Shown here piece by piece: positions 16,036 through 24,214 of a stretch of 43,449 nt of DNA. Under the pieces are notes generated by a model. That model did not search any database. It was not told the origin of the DNA and saw only the letters and a program-made list of their open reading frames with translations. The position numbers were made by a program, and so were the translations under genes. The stretch's first letter is position 1, and every line of letters starts with the position of its first letter. Where the stretch lies: contig NZ_BCSP01000010.1 of assembly GCF_001570925.1 (NCBI RefSeq), positions 1 to 43,449 of the forward strand, in the 5' to 3' direction. Origin of the DNA: [Zimmermannella] bifida NBRC 103089. Lineage in GTDB: Bacteria > Actinomycetota > Actinomycetes > Actinomycetales > Microbacteriaceae.

Positions 16036-16628
16036 TGCAGCGCGTCGTTCTCGCGTCCAAGAACGCGCACAAGCTGCAAGAACTGCAGCGCATCCTGCAG
16101 CCCGACCTGCCCAAACTCGAACTCGTGAGTTACGAGGGTGAAGCACCGGTCGAAAACGGTCTCACCTTTGAAGCCAACGCGCTCATTAAGGCGCGCGCGG
16201 CTGCCGCACAGACGGGTCTGCCGGCCCTTGCCGACGACTCAGGCATTTGCGTCGATGTGCTCGGCGGTATGCCCGGTATGTTTTCGGCGCGCTGGTCGGG
16301 ACCGAACCGTAACGACCGCGACAACGTTGACCTGCTGCTGTGGCAGCTGAACGACGTGGCCGACGAATCGCGTGGTGCGGCGTTCGTGGCTGCGGCAGCG
16401 ATCGCGCTGCCCGACGGTCGTGAAGTTGCGGTGCGCGGAACCTGGCCGGGCAGCATCCTGCGCGAAATTCGCGGCGAGGGCGGCTTCGGCTACGACCCGA
16501 TCTTCTTGCCCGAAGGTTCGGCAGTTTCGTCTGCCGAAATGGCACCCGAAGAAAAGGATGCGCTGAGTCACCGTCGGCGTGCGTTCACCGCGTTAATCCC
16601 GCACATTCGCGAACTGCTTGCTGACTAG
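16035..16628 (+). CDS. rdgB: Non-canonical purine NTP pyrophosphatase (RdgB/HAM1)
   Basis: A 197-residue enzyme that hydrolyses dITP, XTP and dHAPTP to prevent their incorporation. Family motifs: VLASKNAHKLQEL at the start (phosphate-binding Ser/Asn/Lys), ALADDSGICVDVLGG with catalytic Asp67/Asp68, MFSARWSG, GEGGFGYDPIFLP and the C-terminal SHRRRAF. It is translationally coupled to rph through a 1-base overlap. Confidence 0.95.
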   Translation: MQRVVLASKNAHKLQELQRILQPDLPKLELVSYEGEAPVENGLTFEANALIKARAAAAQTGLPALADDSGICVDVLGGMPGMFSARWSGPNRNDRDNVDLLLWQLNDVADESRGAAFVAAAAIALPDGREVAVRGTWPGSILREIRGEGGFGYDPIFLPEGSAVSSAEMAPEEKDALSHRRRAFTALIPHIRELLAD

Positions 16629-16704
16629 CGCGGTGCTCGCCGACTAGCGCGGCGCTCGCCGCGGGTTTTCGTTCGCCCGCGCATCCCATATGATGGGGTG
16701 ATCT

Positions 16705-16786
16705 GCGGGAGTGGTGAAATTGGCAGACACGCAGGATTTAGGTTCCTGTGCTTTCGAGCGTGAGGGTTCAAGTCCCTCCTTCCGCA
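16705..16786 (+). tRNA. tRNA-Leu (UAG anticodon)
   Basis: A class II tRNA with acceptor stem GCGGGAG / CTTCCGC, anticodon stem-loop CAGGA-TTTAGGT-TCCTG (anticodon TAG), a long variable arm and T-arm GAGGG-TTCAAGT-CCCTC. Discriminator A at 16786; CCA is not encoded. It reads CUA and, by wobble, other CUN leucine codons. Confidence 0.97.
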
Positions 16787-16795
16787 CGCAGATGA

Positions 16796-16838
16796 AAACC
16801 CCGTACTTGCCAGTAATTTACTGGTGAGTGCGGGGTTT
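16796..16838. terminator. Long hairpin terminator after tRNA-Leu
   Basis: AAACCCCG...CCAGTAA pairs with TTACTGG...CGGGGTTT over about 20 positions with three G-T pairs, followed by TGTTGTGTT. It also lies at the 3' side of the convergent nitronate monooxygenase gene. Confidence 0.8.
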
Positions 16839-16908
16839 GTTGTGTTCGGGTGTAGGCCGGTTTGCCCACAACTTCTCCGCCCTATTTGCCGGAGGAGTCG
16901 GCGCGGCG

Positions 16909-17964
16909 CTAGCGGTCGTCTTGTTCGGTGTCCGGCGCTGCAGTGAGCTCAGTAATGAACGGTGCGAGGATAGCCGCCGTGGTTCGGGCGCGGCAAGCGC
17001 GGTAACCGGTGCCTGCCCAGAGGTTTTGCAATTCGGGGTCGTCGGCAGCTGCGGCCTTGATCGGGGCGACCAGCGCATTCACCTGCGGGTAAGCAGCCGG
17101 GGCATGCGCATCCATTCGATCGATGAACGTGTTGCGCAGTGCCCGTGCCGCACGGCCACTGAACGCGCGAGTCACGACCGTGTCGCGGGATGCGGCCAGT
17201 AGCGCCGCGCGATGGGCCGGTTTGGTGCCTGCTTCGGTCGCCGTGAGCAATAGCGTGCCGATCTGCACTGCAGCGGCCCCGGACTTGAGCAGTGTTCGCG
17301 CGGCAGCGGGGGAGTCGATGCCGCCGGCCGCAACAAGTTCAGTGTCCGTCTCTGCAGCCAGCGCCATGAGCTGCGGCAGCAAATCAATCGCGTCGAGGTC
17401 GTTTGGCTCCCTCGACTGGTCGTGCACGCTGCGGTGACCGCCCGCACTCGCACCCTGCACAATCAGCAGCGTCGGCTCGTTTGCCAAGGCCTCGAGGGCT
17501 TCTTCGGGTGAGGTTACGGTGACGGCGGTCGCGATGCCGTTTCGGTGCATCCGCTGCAATACTTCGGCATGAGGGTTACCGAACGCGAATGAGACCAGCG
17601 CGGGTTTGGCATCGACAATGGCATCGAGTTTGGCGAGGTAATCGTCATCTGAGGCGTCGGTGACCGCTGGCAGGCTCGTATTGAGCGTATTCGCAAGCGG
17701 CGCCAACACTTCGCGATAGCTCGCCACGGCCGCGGGATCGCTCGCGGTTGCCTCGGGCACAAATACATTCACGCCAAACGGGGCATTGGTGAGTGCCTGT
17801 ACCTCGGCAATACGCTGCGCAAACTCGTCTGCGGTCAGATATCCGCCCGCGAGCATCCCGAGACCGCCAGCTTCGCTGACAGCCACGACCAGGGCAGGTG
17901 TTGTCGGGCCACCCGCCATGGGGGCGCCAAGGATGGGCAGTGCCAGGTCGTTGCACGAAAACAT
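16909..17964 (-). CDS. Nitronate monooxygenase (2-nitropropane dioxygenase family)
   Basis: A 351-residue FMN-dependent enzyme of the NMO family, which oxidises alkyl nitronates such as propionate-3-nitronate. It begins with the FMN-barrel signature LPILGAPMAGGPTTPALVVA, followed by GGLGMLAGGYLTADEF, FGVNVFVPE, the region SFAFGNPHAEVLQRMH, VQGASAGGHRS, LVAAGGIDSPAAA and GAAAVQIGTLLL (phosphate binding). The start is set at 17964 rather than 18054 because the barrel begins at residue 6 and a minus-strand TACTCT lies 7 nt upstream. It is divergent from the pilus operon and seems unrelated to it. Confidence 0.9.
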   Translation of the reverse strand: MFSCNDLALPILGAPMAGGPTTPALVVAVSEAGGLGMLAGGYLTADEFAQRIAEVQALTNAPFGVNVFVPEATASDPAAVASYREVLAPLANTLNTSLPAVTDASDDDYLAKLDAIVDAKPALVSFAFGNPHAEVLQRMHRNGIATAVTVTSPEEALEALANEPTLLIVQGASAGGHRSVHDQSREPNDLDAIDLLPQLMALAAETDTELVAAGGIDSPAAARTLLKSGAAAVQIGTLLLTATEAGTKPAHRAALLAASRDTVVTRAFSGRAARALRNTFIDRMDAHAPAAYPQVNALVAPIKAAAADDPELQNLWAGTGYRACRARTTAAILAPFITELTAAPDTEQDDR

Positions 17965-17971
17965 GTCTTCC

Positions 17972-17977
17972 AGAGTA
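17972..17977 (-). promoter_or_regulatory. Putative -10 hexamer of the nitronate monooxygenase gene
   Basis: TACTCT on the minus strand, 7 nt before the ATG at 17964. Confidence 0.5.
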
Positions 17978-18077
17978 GGGAAGCGATTGCATGCGGCGGG
18001 TGCCGACGTGCGGTTGGGACAGAACTCGGCGAGAAACCGCGTTGCCGATTGCAAATGCTCGTGAACGTTTGTCGTCC

Positions 18078-18086
18078 TGTGGATAA
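18078..18086. promoter_or_regulatory. Single consensus DnaA-box sequence (TGTGGATAA)
   Basis: TGTGGATAA is the exact complement of TTATCCACA. It stands in the divergent spacer between the nitronate monooxygenase and cpaF genes, 29 bp before the cpaF start. No cluster of boxes or AT-rich unwinding element is present, so this is not an origin; it may be chance or a DnaA-regulated promoter. Confidence 0.35.
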
Positions 18087-18114
18087 CTCATGGTCGAAGT
18101 TGTGCGGGTAGGGC

Positions 18115-19395
18115 ATGATGCCGCCCGTGACCGTCGCCAACACCATCGCCGAGCGCATCCGCAGCAGAGCGCGTACCGAAACGCTGGCTATATCTCGCAC
18201 GAGCCCCGAAACGCAGCAGCTCGTGCGACAAGAGGTGCGCGCGTACTACGACCAGCACGGCATGGGCCATGCTGCGGCGGATGCGGACAGCCCCGCTGGT
18301 ATAGACGCGGCCGAGCAGCAGACCGTCAACGATGTGCTCGACCAAGTGGCAGGTCTCGGCCCACTGCAGCAATACCTCGATGACCCCACGATCGAAGAGA
18401 TCTGGATCAACGCGCCGAGCCGACTGTTCGTCGCACGAAACGGTGTCACTGAATTGACCGATACCGTGATTCCTGCCGAACAGCTCCGTGCACTTGTCGA
18501 CCGAATGCTGCAACACACCGGGCGTCGCATCGACGTATCGAGCCCGTTCGTAGACGCATCGCTTCCTGACGGTTCGCGCCTACACGTGGTGATTCCCGAT
18601 ATTTCGCGGAAGTACCCGGCCATCAATATCCGTAAATTTGCCCGCCGCATCCGTGACCTCGGTGCCCTTGTTGAACACGGCGCACTCACCACAGAAGCTG
18701 CGACGTTCTTGCACGAAGCGGTTCATGCCCGGTGCAACATCATCGTTTCGGGTGCCACCCACACCGGAAAGACCACCATGATCGGGGCCCTGTTGGCGGC
18801 AGTGGGCGCATCGGAACGCATCGTCACCGTCGAAGAGACCTTTGAACTTGATGTGGTCGCCCGCGACATTGTGGCCATGCAGTGCCGGCAGCCATCCCTC
18901 GAAGGTACCGGTGAGATTTCCCTGCGCCGGCTGGTGAAAGAAGCATTGCGGATGCGGCCCGATCGCCTGGTCGTCGGCGAAGTACGCGAGGCCGAAGCGC
19001 TTGAGCTGCTCATCGCCCTGAACTCGGGCCTGCCCGGCATGTGTTCAATCCACGCCAATTCCGCCCGCGACGCGCTCATGAAGCTCTGCACGCTGCCGCT
19101 CTTGGCAGGCCGCAATATCGATGCGGGATTCGTGGTGCCCACGGTGGCGTCGGCGGTCGACCTCGTGGTGCACCTTGGCCGCGATCGGAACGGACACCGG
19201 CAAGTGCTCGAGATCATTGCCCCAACCGGCAGCGTGCATGGCGGTGTGATCGAAACACAGACGGTCTTTGCTCGAAAACGCGGAGAACTCATCCACCAAG
19301 GTCCGAGACCCCACCGACTCACACACGACCAAGAAGACACCCCACACGCCGACAGCGAATACCGCCCGCACCACGAACAGCGAGCAATCCGATGA
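18115..19395 (+). CDS. Tad/Flp pilus assembly ATPase (CpaF/TadA)
   Basis: A 426-residue secretion ATPase that powers pilus assembly and retraction at the inner membrane. After an N-terminal helical region come the CpaF segment DDPTIEEIWINAPSRLF (about 89-105), PDGSRLHVVIPDIS (151), Walker A GATHTGKTT (213-221), the Asp-box VTVEETFELD, Walker B RPDRLVVGEVRE (281-292) and the His box SIHANSARDA (311-320). The C-terminal 35 residues are a His/Arg/Asp-rich tail. It is the first gene of a seven-gene pilus operon; its stop overlaps the next start (ATGA). Start could also be ATG 18118 or GTG 18127. Confidence 0.93.
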   Translation: MMPPVTVANTIAERIRSRARTETLAISRTSPETQQLVRQEVRAYYDQHGMGHAAADADSPAGIDAAEQQTVNDVLDQVAGLGPLQQYLDDPTIEEIWINAPSRLFVARNGVTELTDTVIPAEQLRALVDRMLQHTGRRIDVSSPFVDASLPDGSRLHVVIPDISRKYPAINIRKFARRIRDLGALVEHGALTTEAATFLHEAVHARCNIIVSGATHTGKTTMIGALLAAVGASERIVTVEETFELDVVARDIVAMQCRQPSLEGTGEISLRRLVKEALRMRPDRLVVGEVREAEALELLIALNSGLPGMCSIHANSARDALMKLCTLPLLAGRNIDAGFVVPTVASAVDLVVHLGRDRNGHRQVLEIIAPTGSVHGGVIETQTVFARKRGELIHQGPRPHRLTHDQEDTPHADSEYRPHHEQRAIR

Positions 19396-20246
19396 TCGCG
19401 CTCGCCATCGCGCTATGCGCCGGAGCGGGCGTTGCCAGTATCTGCAGCGTCTGGATCTGGCCTACCAGCGCCACCGTCGGTATCAACCTCGCCGGAATCC
19501 GCGAACTGCTTCAGCGAGCCCAACTTCCAAACACTTCAGTGACCGGGTTCGTGACCATGAGTCTGCTCAGCGGACTCATCAGCGCCGGTCTCGGGCTCGC
19601 GCTCACCGGGCTCGGCATCATCGGCCTGCTCACCGGCCTGATCGGTCTCATCGCGCCAACGCTCATACTCCGTCAGCGAGTGCACCGTCGCGCCCAACAA
19701 TTACGGGCAATTTGGCCAGACCTCATCGACCAGCTCGTCGCCGCCGTGCGATCCGGTATGGGGCTGCCGGATGCACTCGCGAGCCTTGCGCAGACCGGTC
19801 CCGAAGCCGTCCGGCCCGGTTTCGCCGCCTTCACCACGACGTATCGCGCTACCGGATCATTTCGCACCGCATCCCGCGCCGCCAAAGACATACTCGCCGA
19901 CCCCGCCGCCGACCGACTGCTGGCAACCCTAGAAATGGCCAACCAAGTCGGCGGTACACAACTCGTCCCCATTCTGCGGACATTCGGTGCGCACCTGCGC
20001 GAAGCACAACACGTGCGCCACGAAGTCGAAGCTCGTCAGGGCTGGGTGGTCAACGCCGCTCGCTTGGGTGTGATTGCCCCATGGATCGTGCTCCTGCTGC
20101 TCACCACCCGACCCGAAGCCGCAACCGCCTACAACACGCCAACCGGTAGTGCGGTCATCATCGGCGGCGCCATCGTCACCGTCGTCGCCTACCGGCTCAT
20201 GCTGCAACTCGGCAAACTGCCAGAAGAAGGGCGGTGGTTCGCATGA
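19392..20246 (+). CDS. Pilus assembly platform protein TadB
   Basis: A 284-residue membrane protein of the GspF/TadB family. Two N-terminal hydrophobic helices (about 1-20 and 50-80) are followed by the cytoplasmic GspF domain with RAIWPDLIDQLVAAVRSGMG, LPDALASLA and ATLEMANQVGGTQLVPILRTFG, and two C-terminal helices (about 215-275). It forms the inner-membrane platform with TadC and is driven by the CpaF ATPase. The ATG at 19392 overlaps the cpaF stop; the open frame upstream of it lies within cpaF and is not coding. Its stop overlaps tadC (ATGA). Confidence 0.9.
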   Translation: MIALAIALCAGAGVASICSVWIWPTSATVGINLAGIRELLQRAQLPNTSVTGFVTMSLLSGLISAGLGLALTGLGIIGLLTGLIGLIAPTLILRQRVHRRAQQLRAIWPDLIDQLVAAVRSGMGLPDALASLAQTGPEAVRPGFAAFTTTYRATGSFRTASRAAKDILADPAADRLLATLEMANQVGGTQLVPILRTFGAHLREAQHVRHEVEARQGWVVNAARLGVIAPWIVLLLLTTRPEAATAYNTPTGSAVIIGGAIVTVVAYRLMLQLGKLPEEGRWFA

Positions 20247-21181
20247 GCGTGCTGTTTGGTCAACTGCTCGTCCTCGGTACAGTGCTCGGCATCGGCCTAT
20301 GGACCTGCCTTACGTGCCTACCGCAGCTTGCCAAGCCACGCCTGGTCGACAAACTTGCCCCACACGTCATCGACATCAGCGAGAACGCACGCCAACACCA
20401 CAACCGAACCAGCGCCGAACCGCTCCCATTCGCGGGCACCCTCATCCAGCCACTCATTGCCCGCATCCAACGCCTGCTCGTCAGCGTCGTTGGCGGTGAA
20501 ACTGCGATTCGCATGCGACTTCGGCAAGCGGGCAGCTGGCAACCGGTCGAGCAGTTCCGCATGCAACAAGCCGCTTGGGCGGTGGGCGGTGCCGGCATGG
20601 GGCTCGTGATCGCCTGCCTAGTGGTAAGCCGCACCCCAAGCGCATGGAACGTGCTGGTGCTTGCCCCAATCGCATTCGGAATCTCCGGAGTCGGTGCCAG
20701 AGAACTCCTACTTCGCACGCGAGCCGCCAAACGCATGCGCCGAATCACCAGCGAGTTTCCTACCGTCCTCGAATTCATGACCCTTGCGCTCGCGGCCGGT
20801 GAAAGCGTATTCGACGCTATGAAACGCATCGGTGACCTCGAACACAGCGAGCTGGCCCGGGAATTCGCCGCGGTAATTCGCAGCATCCAAACCGGAGTAC
20901 CAACCGCAACGGCACTGCGAACCTTCTCGAACGAACTCGGCTACCTCCCGCTCCAGCGAACCTGCGACCACATCATCACCGCCATGGAACGCGGCGCGCC
21001 CCTTGCCGAAGTGCTCCAAGCCCAGGCCGCCGACGCGCGCGTACTCGAAAAGCGTGCCCTGCTTGAACAAGCCGGACGAAACGAAATCCGGATGATGTTC
21101 CCACTCGTACTGCTCATCCTGCCCGTCACCGTACTGTTCGCGATTTACCCCTCGTTCTTCGTCCTCACCAGCACGTTTTGA
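20243..21181 (+). CDS. Pilus assembly platform protein TadC
   Basis: A 312-residue membrane protein, second GspF/TadC-type platform subunit. An N-terminal helix (about 5-22), a polar region, two helices around 115-155, the GspF domain (EFPTVLEFMTLALAAGESVF then AVIRSIQTGVPTATALRTFS) and a C-terminal helix (VLLILPVTVLFAIYPSFFVL). Start ATG 20243 overlaps the TadB stop by 4 bases, so translation is coupled. Confidence 0.9.
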   Translation: MSVLFGQLLVLGTVLGIGLWTCLTCLPQLAKPRLVDKLAPHVIDISENARQHHNRTSAEPLPFAGTLIQPLIARIQRLLVSVVGGETAIRMRLRQAGSWQPVEQFRMQQAAWAVGGAGMGLVIACLVVSRTPSAWNVLVLAPIAFGISGVGARELLLRTRAAKRMRRITSEFPTVLEFMTLALAAGESVFDAMKRIGDLEHSELAREFAAVIRSIQTGVPTATALRTFSNELGYLPLQRTCDHIITAMERGAPLAEVLQAQAADARVLEKRALLEQAGRNEIRMMFPLVLLILPVTVLFAIYPSFFVLTSTF

Positions 21182-21250
21182 CGCCATCGCACCCAGCGTG
21201 CGGCCAACAACGCTGCAGTTCCAATACTCCAGTAGTCCAACGCCAGCCAC

Positions 21251-21517
21251 ATGCCAACCCCACCCACTGACACCGAAAGATCATCCACCGTGCCCACATT
21301 CATCCAGACCGTCACCACCCTCATCGCTACCGTCATCAGCAACGTCTACGCGTTCGCGAACCGCCGCATCCTTCAAGAAGAACGAGGAGATGTACCCGGA
21401 TGGGTCCTCATCGCCGCAATGTCGGCAGGGCTCGTCATCCTGATCTGGGCGCTCGCGGGACCGCTGCTTGCAGGCGTCTTCGAAGACGCAGTCAACCGGG
21501 TCACCGGCAACTTCTAG
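21251..21517 (+). CDS. Small Flp-like pilin candidate (88 aa)
   Basis: A short protein with a polar N-terminal part, then ERGDVPGWVLIAAMSAGLVI and a single hydrophobic helix (LIWALAGPLLAGVF), ending DAVNRVTGNF. Position directly after tadBC and the one-helix design fit the major Flp-type pilin of actinobacterial Tad loci. It lacks the usual Glu at position 5 after the prepilin cleavage site; GDVPGW stands where the cleavage region should be. Start uncertain: ATG 21251 is listed, GTG 21290 (MPTFIQTVTTLIATV...) is as likely; neither has a clear ribosome-binding site. Confidence 0.7.
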   Translation: MPTPPTDTERSSTVPTFIQTVTTLIATVISNVYAFANRRILQEERGDVPGWVLIAAMSAGLVILIWALAGPLLAGVFEDAVNRVTGNF

Positions 21518-21519
21518 TG

Positions 21520-21933
21520 ATGAGCACCTCGGTCGCCACTCGATTGCAGCGATATTGGCTGCGGCTGCCGCAACGGATGCGGTGCGATCGTGGTGCGAGC
21601 ACCGTCGAGTGGACCCTCGTTGCGGCGCTGCTGACGGCGCTGTTTTGTGCGGTCCTGCAGGTGGGATTCGCGCTGCACATTCGCACGACACTCATCGATG
21701 CGGCTGCCGAGGGAGCGCGTATTGCTGGTCTTCGCGACGCGACACCGGCTGATGCCGAGGAACGTACCAGGGAGCTCATCGATGCGGCGATCGCCAACAA
21801 TTACGCCGGTGAGGTGCACGTGCAGGTAGCTGATGACATCGCTCGGGTTACGGTTCGGGCGCCGTTGCCGCTCGTTGGCACACTCGGGTTGCCCGACGTT
21901 TTAGAGGTGGATGCGATTGCGCCAGTGGAATAG
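21520..21933 (+). CDS. TadE-family minor pilin
   Basis: A 137-residue protein with the TadE pattern: a basic N-terminus, then RGASTVEWTLVAALLTALFC (about 24-43), a single membrane helix with the conserved Glu at +5 of the putative cleavage site, and a small extracytoplasmic domain. TadE-like pseudopilins are cleaved by the prepilin peptidase and help pilus biogenesis. The ATG at 21520 immediately follows the previous stop; an adjacent in-frame GTG at 21517 overlaps that stop. The next gene overlaps it by 23 bp. Confidence 0.87.
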   Translation: MSTSVATRLQRYWLRLPQRMRCDRGASTVEWTLVAALLTALFCAVLQVGFALHIRTTLIDAAAEGARIAGLRDATPADAEERTRELIDAAIANNYAGEVHVQVADDIARVTVRAPLPLVGTLGLPDVLEVDAIAPVE

Positions 21934-22426
21934 CAAATGGCAGTTGGCGTGCGGTCGCGACCGTACGATCCGCAGAATCTTGGCACGCGAACGGGGGAGC
22001 GCATCCATCGAGTTTCTCGGACTCGGCGTCGTACTGCTGTGCCCAATCGCCTATGGCATGGTGCTGCTGACCTCGCTCGAACAATCAATGCTGGCCACCG
22101 AGCTCGCCGCTCGAAATAGCGCGCGCGTGCTCAGCGCCGACTTCGAGTCGGCGGAGGCACAAGCACTTGCGCAACTGCATATCGAGGGTGCGCTCGCGAA
22201 CCACGGCTTGGATCCGCAGGCTGCGGCAATCCACATCGAATGCGCACCTGACCCCAACTGTCATGTGCTCGGAGCCGAGCTCACGGTCACTGTTCGCGTC
22301 ACGCAATCGCTGCCGTTCCTGCCGTTTGGTGATGCGCTTGGGCAAATTCCGGTCGAGTCATCGGCGACATTTCCGCGCAGCGCCCAGAGCAAGGCGCACG
22401 AGGCGGAACTCGGGGGAGCGAGCTGA
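21911..22426 (+). CDS. Second TadE-like pilus protein
   Basis: A 171-residue protein with basic N-terminus, then ERGSASIEFLGLGVVLLCPI (about 27-46), again a TadE-type N-terminal helix with Glu after the cleavage site, followed by an extracytoplasmic domain with two Cys residues (ECAPDPNC). The ATG at 21911 has AGAGGTGG just upstream inside the preceding gene. Its stop overlaps the next start (TGATG). Confidence 0.85.
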   Translation: MRLRQWNSKWQLACGRDRTIRRILARERGSASIEFLGLGVVLLCPIAYGMVLLTSLEQSMLATELAARNSARVLSADFESAEAQALAQLHIEGALANHGLDPQAAAIHIECAPDPNCHVLGAELTVTVRVTQSLPFLPFGDALGQIPVESSATFPRSAQSKAHEAELGGAS

Positions 22427-22950
22427 TGCCCGCGGTTGATCCACGCCAGCAACACAGGCTGCCGCGCTTCGCCAAATCACAGCCAACGCATGGCCAGTAT
22501 CTGGGAACGCTCGGTTCCCGAATCCGATCGCGGCTGCGCGAAGCACGCGGCAGTATGCTCCCGTTGCTGCTGGGCTTCGTGGCGATTGCGCTGCTCGTCG
22601 CGTTCACCATCGGTGCCAGCGCCGACGCCTACGTCACACGCAAACAACTGTTCTCGATTGCGGATGCGGCAGCCCTTGCCGCCGCAGACTCGTTCGATCT
22701 CGACCAAGTCGAGTTTGTTGCCGGGCAAGTGCCTCGCGCCACGCTCGATAGCGAACAGGCGCGGCTAATCGCGACGCACTATGTCGAGCAGTTCGCAAAG
22801 CACGGCGCACGGGCGGATGCGGTCACGGTCGAACACGGGCGGGTGCACGTTACCGTCACCGGCCTCTGGGACCTGCCGATCGCATCCGGAGTACTGCCAC
22901 ACGGTTTCGAGATCACGGTCAACGCATCAGCACGGGTGCAGTTCAACTAG
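22426..22950 (+). CDS. TadG-like pilus assembly protein
   Basis: A 174-residue protein beginning with a 40-residue basic leader, then REARGSMLPLLLGFVAIALL (about 38-57) as single helix, and ADAYVTRKQLFSIADAAALA, the typical N-terminal segment of TadE/TadG-like Flp pilus-assembly proteins. The remaining 95 residues are a small soluble domain; the long von Willebrand domain of full TadG is absent. GGGGGAG precedes the start, which overlaps the previous stop by one base. It is the last gene of the pilus operon. Confidence 0.83.
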   Translation: MPAVDPRQQHRLPRFAKSQPTHGQYLGTLGSRIRSRLREARGSMLPLLLGFVAIALLVAFTIGASADAYVTRKQLFSIADAAALAAADSFDLDQVEFVAGQVPRATLDSEQARLIATHYVEQFAKHGARADAVTVEHGRVHVTVTGLWDLPIASGVLPHGFEITVNASARVQFN

Positions 22951-23021
22951 GCCGGGCGATACCGCGCCAAACAGATGACACCACTCGAATAGGGTGCCGG
23001 GAACCGGCTGAACGGCCACGG

Positions 23022-23027
23022 TAAGCT
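23022..23027 (+). promoter_or_regulatory. Putative -10 hexamer of prfB
   Basis: TAAGCT ends 9 nt before the ATG at 23037. Confidence 0.45.
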
Positions 23028-23036
23028 AGGCAGATC

Positions 23037-24152
23037 ATGATCAACCTCGATATCAGCAATGAAATCGCTCAGCTGCGCGCAACGTTTGCCAGCGTCAGCG
23101 AAGTGCTCGACCCGGCGGCGCTACAGGCGCGCGTCGACGAACTCGAGGTCGCCGCATCCGCACCAGACCTTTGGGACGACCCGGATGCAGCCCAGAAAGT
23201 CACCAGCGCGCTCTCGCACGCGCAGGCCGATCTCAAGAAGCTCGGTGCCATCGAACAGCGCCTCGACGACCTCGAAGTGCTCGTCGAACTCGCAAATGAA
23301 GCCGAAGACGAGGACTCGGCCGCCGAAGCGCAGCAAGAACTCAAGCAGATCACCAAGGTGATCGAAGACCTCGAAGTGCAGACCCTGCTCGACGGCGAGT
23401 ACGATGCCCGCCCCGCGGTCATGACAATTCGTGCGGGTGCCGGCGGCGTTGATGCGGCCGACTTCGCCGAAATGCTGCTGCGCATGTACACCCGCTGGGC
23501 AGAGCAGCACGACTACCCGGTATCGGTGCTCGATACGTCATATGCCGAGCAGGCTGGCGTCAAGTCGGCGACGATCCAAGTCGACCAGCCCTACGCATTC
23601 GGTACGCTGTCTACCGAGGCTGGCACGCACCGCTTGGTGCGCATGAGCCCGTTCAATTCGGCAGGATCTCGCGAAACAAGCTTCGCTGCAGTTGAAGTTG
23701 TGCCGCTAATCGAGCAAACTGACCATATTGATATTCCGGATAACGACATACGCATTGACGTATTCCGTTCGTCCGGGCCCGGCGGACAATCGGTAAACAC
23801 CACCGATTCCGCCGTACGCATTACGCACATTCCCACCGGAATTGTTGTGTCTTGTCAAAACGAAAAATCTCAGATCCAGAACCGCGCCGCAGCGATGCGA
23901 GTGCTGCAGTCGAGACTGTTGCTACAGCAGCAAGCCGAAGATGAAGCCAAGAAGAAAGAACTTGCTGGCAACATCACTGCGAGTTGGGGCAACCAGATGC
24001 GTTCCTACGTACTGGCCCCCTTCAAGATGGTGAAGGATCTGCGCAGCGGTTACGAGACAGGCAATCCGGACAAAATGTTCGACGGCGATATTGACGGCTT
24101 TATCGCCGCCGGTATTCGTTGGCGCAAGACCAACCAGAACGCCACTTCGTAA
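23037..24152 (+). CDS. prfB: Peptide chain release factor 2
   Basis: A 371-residue class I release factor recognising UAA and UGA stops. The tripeptide anticodon SPF is at residues 204-206 and the catalytic GGQ at 249-251 in [15 protein letters not shown]. The gene is one uninterrupted frame, so the programmed +1 frameshift used in many bacteria to autoregulate RF2 is absent, as in other actinobacteria. No good ribosome-binding site precedes the ATG; TAAGCT 9 nt upstream suggests a very short or absent leader. Confidence 0.96.
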   Translation: MINLDISNEIAQLRATFASVSEVLDPAALQARVDELEVAASAPDLWDDPDAAQKVTSALSHAQADLKKLGAIEQRLDDLEVLVELANEAEDEDSAAEAQQELKQITKVIEDLEVQTLLDGEYDARPAVMTIRAGAGGVDAADFAEMLLRMYTRWAEQHDYPVSVLDTSYAEQAGVKSATIQVDQPYAFGTLSTEAGTHRLVRMSPFNSAGSRETSFAAVEVVPLIEQTDHIDIPDNDIRIDVFRSSGPGGQSVNTTDSAVRITHIPTGIVVSCQNEKSQIQNRAAAMRVLQSRLLLQQQAEDEAKKKELAGNITASWGNQMRSYVLAPFKMVKDLRSGYETGNPDKMFDGDIDGFIAAGIRWRKTNQNATS

Positions 24153-24214
24153 CGCTGCACCGCTACCGGAAGCCTTCGGCAGCGTCCAACTACGTGCGAA
24201 GGAATTTGGAAGTC

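Noticed and set aside
18078-18086. Replication origin
   Set aside because: A single DnaA box without a cluster, AT-rich element, dnaA or dnaN gene does not make an origin.
23037-23130. Programmed frameshift site in prfB
   Set aside because: The RF2 frame is continuous from the start codon and has no in-frame TGA or slippery CTTTGA sequence near codon 25.
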